A stretch of DNA of 64,000 nucleotides from G965214625 sp965214625 (GTDB taxonomy: Bacteria; Pseudomonadota; Gammaproteobacteria; Arenicellales; Poriferihabitantaceae), in assembly GCA_965214625.1 (NCBI GenBank), contig OZ243962.1:2976001-3040000 (forward strand). The letters are read 5' to 3'. Below, in pieces: positions 62,727 through 64,000 of this stretch. Numbering within the stretch: the first letter of the stretch is position 1; each line of letters starts with the position of its first letter. The translations under genes were made by a program, and so were the position numbers. A model generated the notes under the pieces. It ran no database searches. It was not told the DNA's origin and worked only from the letters and a program-made list of their open reading frames with translations.

Positions 62727-63917
62727 ATGAGTAAAGAAGACTTTTGGCTTGACGGTAATCCATCATTGACGCGTACTCGGCAAATTCTCGAAAATCTTAT
62801 TGCTTTTCCTACCATCAGTCGGAATAGCAACCGGGAGATGATTCGATATATCCAGTCCTATTTGGCTGACATGGGTATTGATTCACAGCTTGCTTATAAC
62901 GATGAGCAGACCAAAGCGAACCTGCATACGGTGATTGGGCCTAAGGAGGTTCCCGGGATACTGCTGTCGGGACATACCGATGTGGTACCCGTCGAGGGGC
63001 AGGCGTGGACAGTCGACCCGTTCAACGCTATTGTCAAGGGAGGACGACTATATGGTCGCGGTTCAACGGACATGAAGGGATTTATTGCCTGCGTGCTGGC
63101 GATGCTGCCGGATGCGCTCAACAGAAACTTGAGAAAATCACTTCATTTGTGCTTTTCCTATGACGAAGAAGTGGGCTGTATTGGCGTGCGCAGGATGATT
63201 GACATACTGAAATCCATGCCGAACAAACCTGCTTTTTGTATTGTGGGCGAACCCACTGAAATGCGCGTTGCGATTGCACATAAGGGTAAACTCGGGGCAG
63301 TTTGCCACTGTCGTGGTGTTGAAGCGCATTCCGCGTTGGCAAACAGTGGATTGAATGCCATCTATCTGGCCAGTGAAATGATTTCGGCAATCCAACAGAG
63401 GCAGGAGAAAATAAGGCGGGAATCTCGGCACGATCATCATTACAGTGTGCCCTATACCACGTTTCATGTCGGCACCATACAAGGCGGAACGGCGCTTAAT
63501 ATCATCCCGAAAGAGTGCCGATTTGAGTTTGAGATTCGCAATCTGCAGTCGGATTGCCCCGAGGCCCTGATGGGAGATCTGAGAATGTGTGCCAGTGAGA
63601 TCCTGGGGAGATATAGGGACAATTTCCCGGAGGCAGATATTACGATTGAAGTATTCAACCAATATCCTGCCCTTGCCACCTCGCCAGAAGAACGGGTCGT
63701 CCGTTTTGTTCAGTCATTGGTGGAGACGGACAGAACGGTCAAACTAGATTTTGGTACTGAGGGAGGATTGTTCCAGAATCAGTTGGGGGTTCCGACGGTG
63801 GTCTGCGGGCCCGGTTCAATGGACCAGGGGCACAAGGCGGATGAATATATTGCGTTGTCTGAGTTGCAGCGATGCGATCATTTTCTGAAGAATTTGATCG
63901 CCCGGATTTCCGATTGA
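62727..63917 (+). CDS. argE: Acetylornithine deacetylase (M20 family, ArgE-type)
   Basis: A 396-residue M20 metallohydrolase. Zinc and catalytic residues are in 'LLSGHTDVVPVEG' (His), 'YGRGSTDMKGFIACVLAM' (Asp), 'YDEEVGCIGVRR' (Glu-Glu) and 'VGEPTEMRVAIAHKGK'. The final His is in 'GPGSMDQGHKADEYIAL'. Pattern and length match ArgE, which releases ornithine from N-acetylornithine in arginine synthesis. Related M20 enzymes act on other N-acyl amino acids, and no arg genes are adjacent, so specificity is inferred. Confidence 0.88.
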   Translation: MSKEDFWLDGNPSLTRTRQILENLIAFPTISRNSNREMIRYIQSYLADMGIDSQLAYNDEQTKANLHTVIGPKEVPGILLSGHTDVVPVEGQAWTVDPFNAIVKGGRLYGRGSTDMKGFIACVLAMLPDALNRNLRKSLHLCFSYDEEVGCIGVRRMIDILKSMPNKPAFCIVGEPTEMRVAIAHKGKLGAVCHCRGVEAHSALANSGLNAIYLASEMISAIQQRQEKIRRESRHDHHYSVPYTTFHVGTIQGGTALNIIPKECRFEFEIRNLQSDCPEALMGDLRMCASEILGRYRDNFPEADITIEVFNQYPALATSPEERVVRFVQSLVETDRTVKLDFGTEGGLFQNQLGVPTVVCGPGSMDQGHKADEYIALSELQRCDHFLKNLIARISD

Positions 63918-64000
63918 CCGCTACGGTGCCGGTGTTGTGTAAAACGATCAAATCAGTTCCATTGACCAGAGAGTCGGTCTTGCCGGAGAGGGAACTTCCT
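63918..64000. other. Downstream stretch at window edge
   Basis: 83 nt after argE; no feature recognised. Confidence 0.3.

Noticed and set aside
1..64000. CRISPR array or rRNA operon
   Set aside because: No regularly spaced short repeats with unique spacers and no rRNA sequence were seen; the only tandem arrays are coding (MORN-like and ankyrin).

Overview
The window looks like a chromosomal segment of a gammaproteobacterium of roughly 50% GC. The housekeeping blocks support this: ndk-rlmN-rodZ-hisS-yfgM-bamB-der, rpsP-rimM-trmD-rplS, xerD, a RelA without a functional HD site, uvrA next to a YajR-type transporter and ssb, and tRNA-Ser(GGA). Genus cannot be told from the sequence alone.

Left part (about 0.3-16.2 kb): metabolism of methylated or amino-alcohol compounds. 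It holds a three-domain kinase / M23 peptidase / class III aminotransferase fusion, a PhnD-like binding protein with a fatty acid desaturase, a non-pyrrolysine MttB-family methyltransferase overlapping an XRE regulator, and a dimethylglycine/sarcosine dehydrogenase-like flavoprotein. Next come a GTP cyclohydrolase II homologue, an IalB-family protein with a HAD phosphatase, an EutQ-like cupin, and a ring-hydroxylating-oxygenase-like protein followed by an alpha/beta hydrolase. The oxygenase-like protein has lost three of four Rieske ligands and the bridging aspartate, at conserved spacing.

Centre (16.5-34.2 kb): core functions. These are iscA, mtaB, the ndk-to-der block, a degenerate LytM protein, xseA, the ribosomal rpsP operon and a helical secreted protein overlapping xerD. 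rimM appears to lack a standard start codon, and the rplS terminator lies inside the start region of the next gene.

34.2-39.3 kb is an eroded accessory region: a solitary AbiEi-type antitoxin, a ten-unit MORN-like repeat protein, a frameshifted membrane-protein pseudogene, an IS remnant with a large hairpin, a dispersed repeat and a secreted ankyrin protein. 39.4-46.2 kb holds relA, uvrA, the transporter and ssb. Just after tRNA-Ser lies a GC-rich MntA/HepT toxin-antitoxin pair. 48-57.9 kb holds an EamA transporter, a 2OG-Fe(II) oxygenase, a Y-family polymerase, a Fic protein, a ferredoxin and an acetoacetate/thiolase/CoA-transferase cluster.

58-64 kb holds sppA, then a secreted protein whose signal-peptide codons contain an 11-base G tract that puts it out of frame (a candidate phase-variable gene), higBA, a small coiled-coil membrane protein behind a GC-rich leader, a dnaQ fragment, and an M20 deacetylase of the ArgE type. 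No CRISPR array, rRNA or intact insertion sequence was seen.
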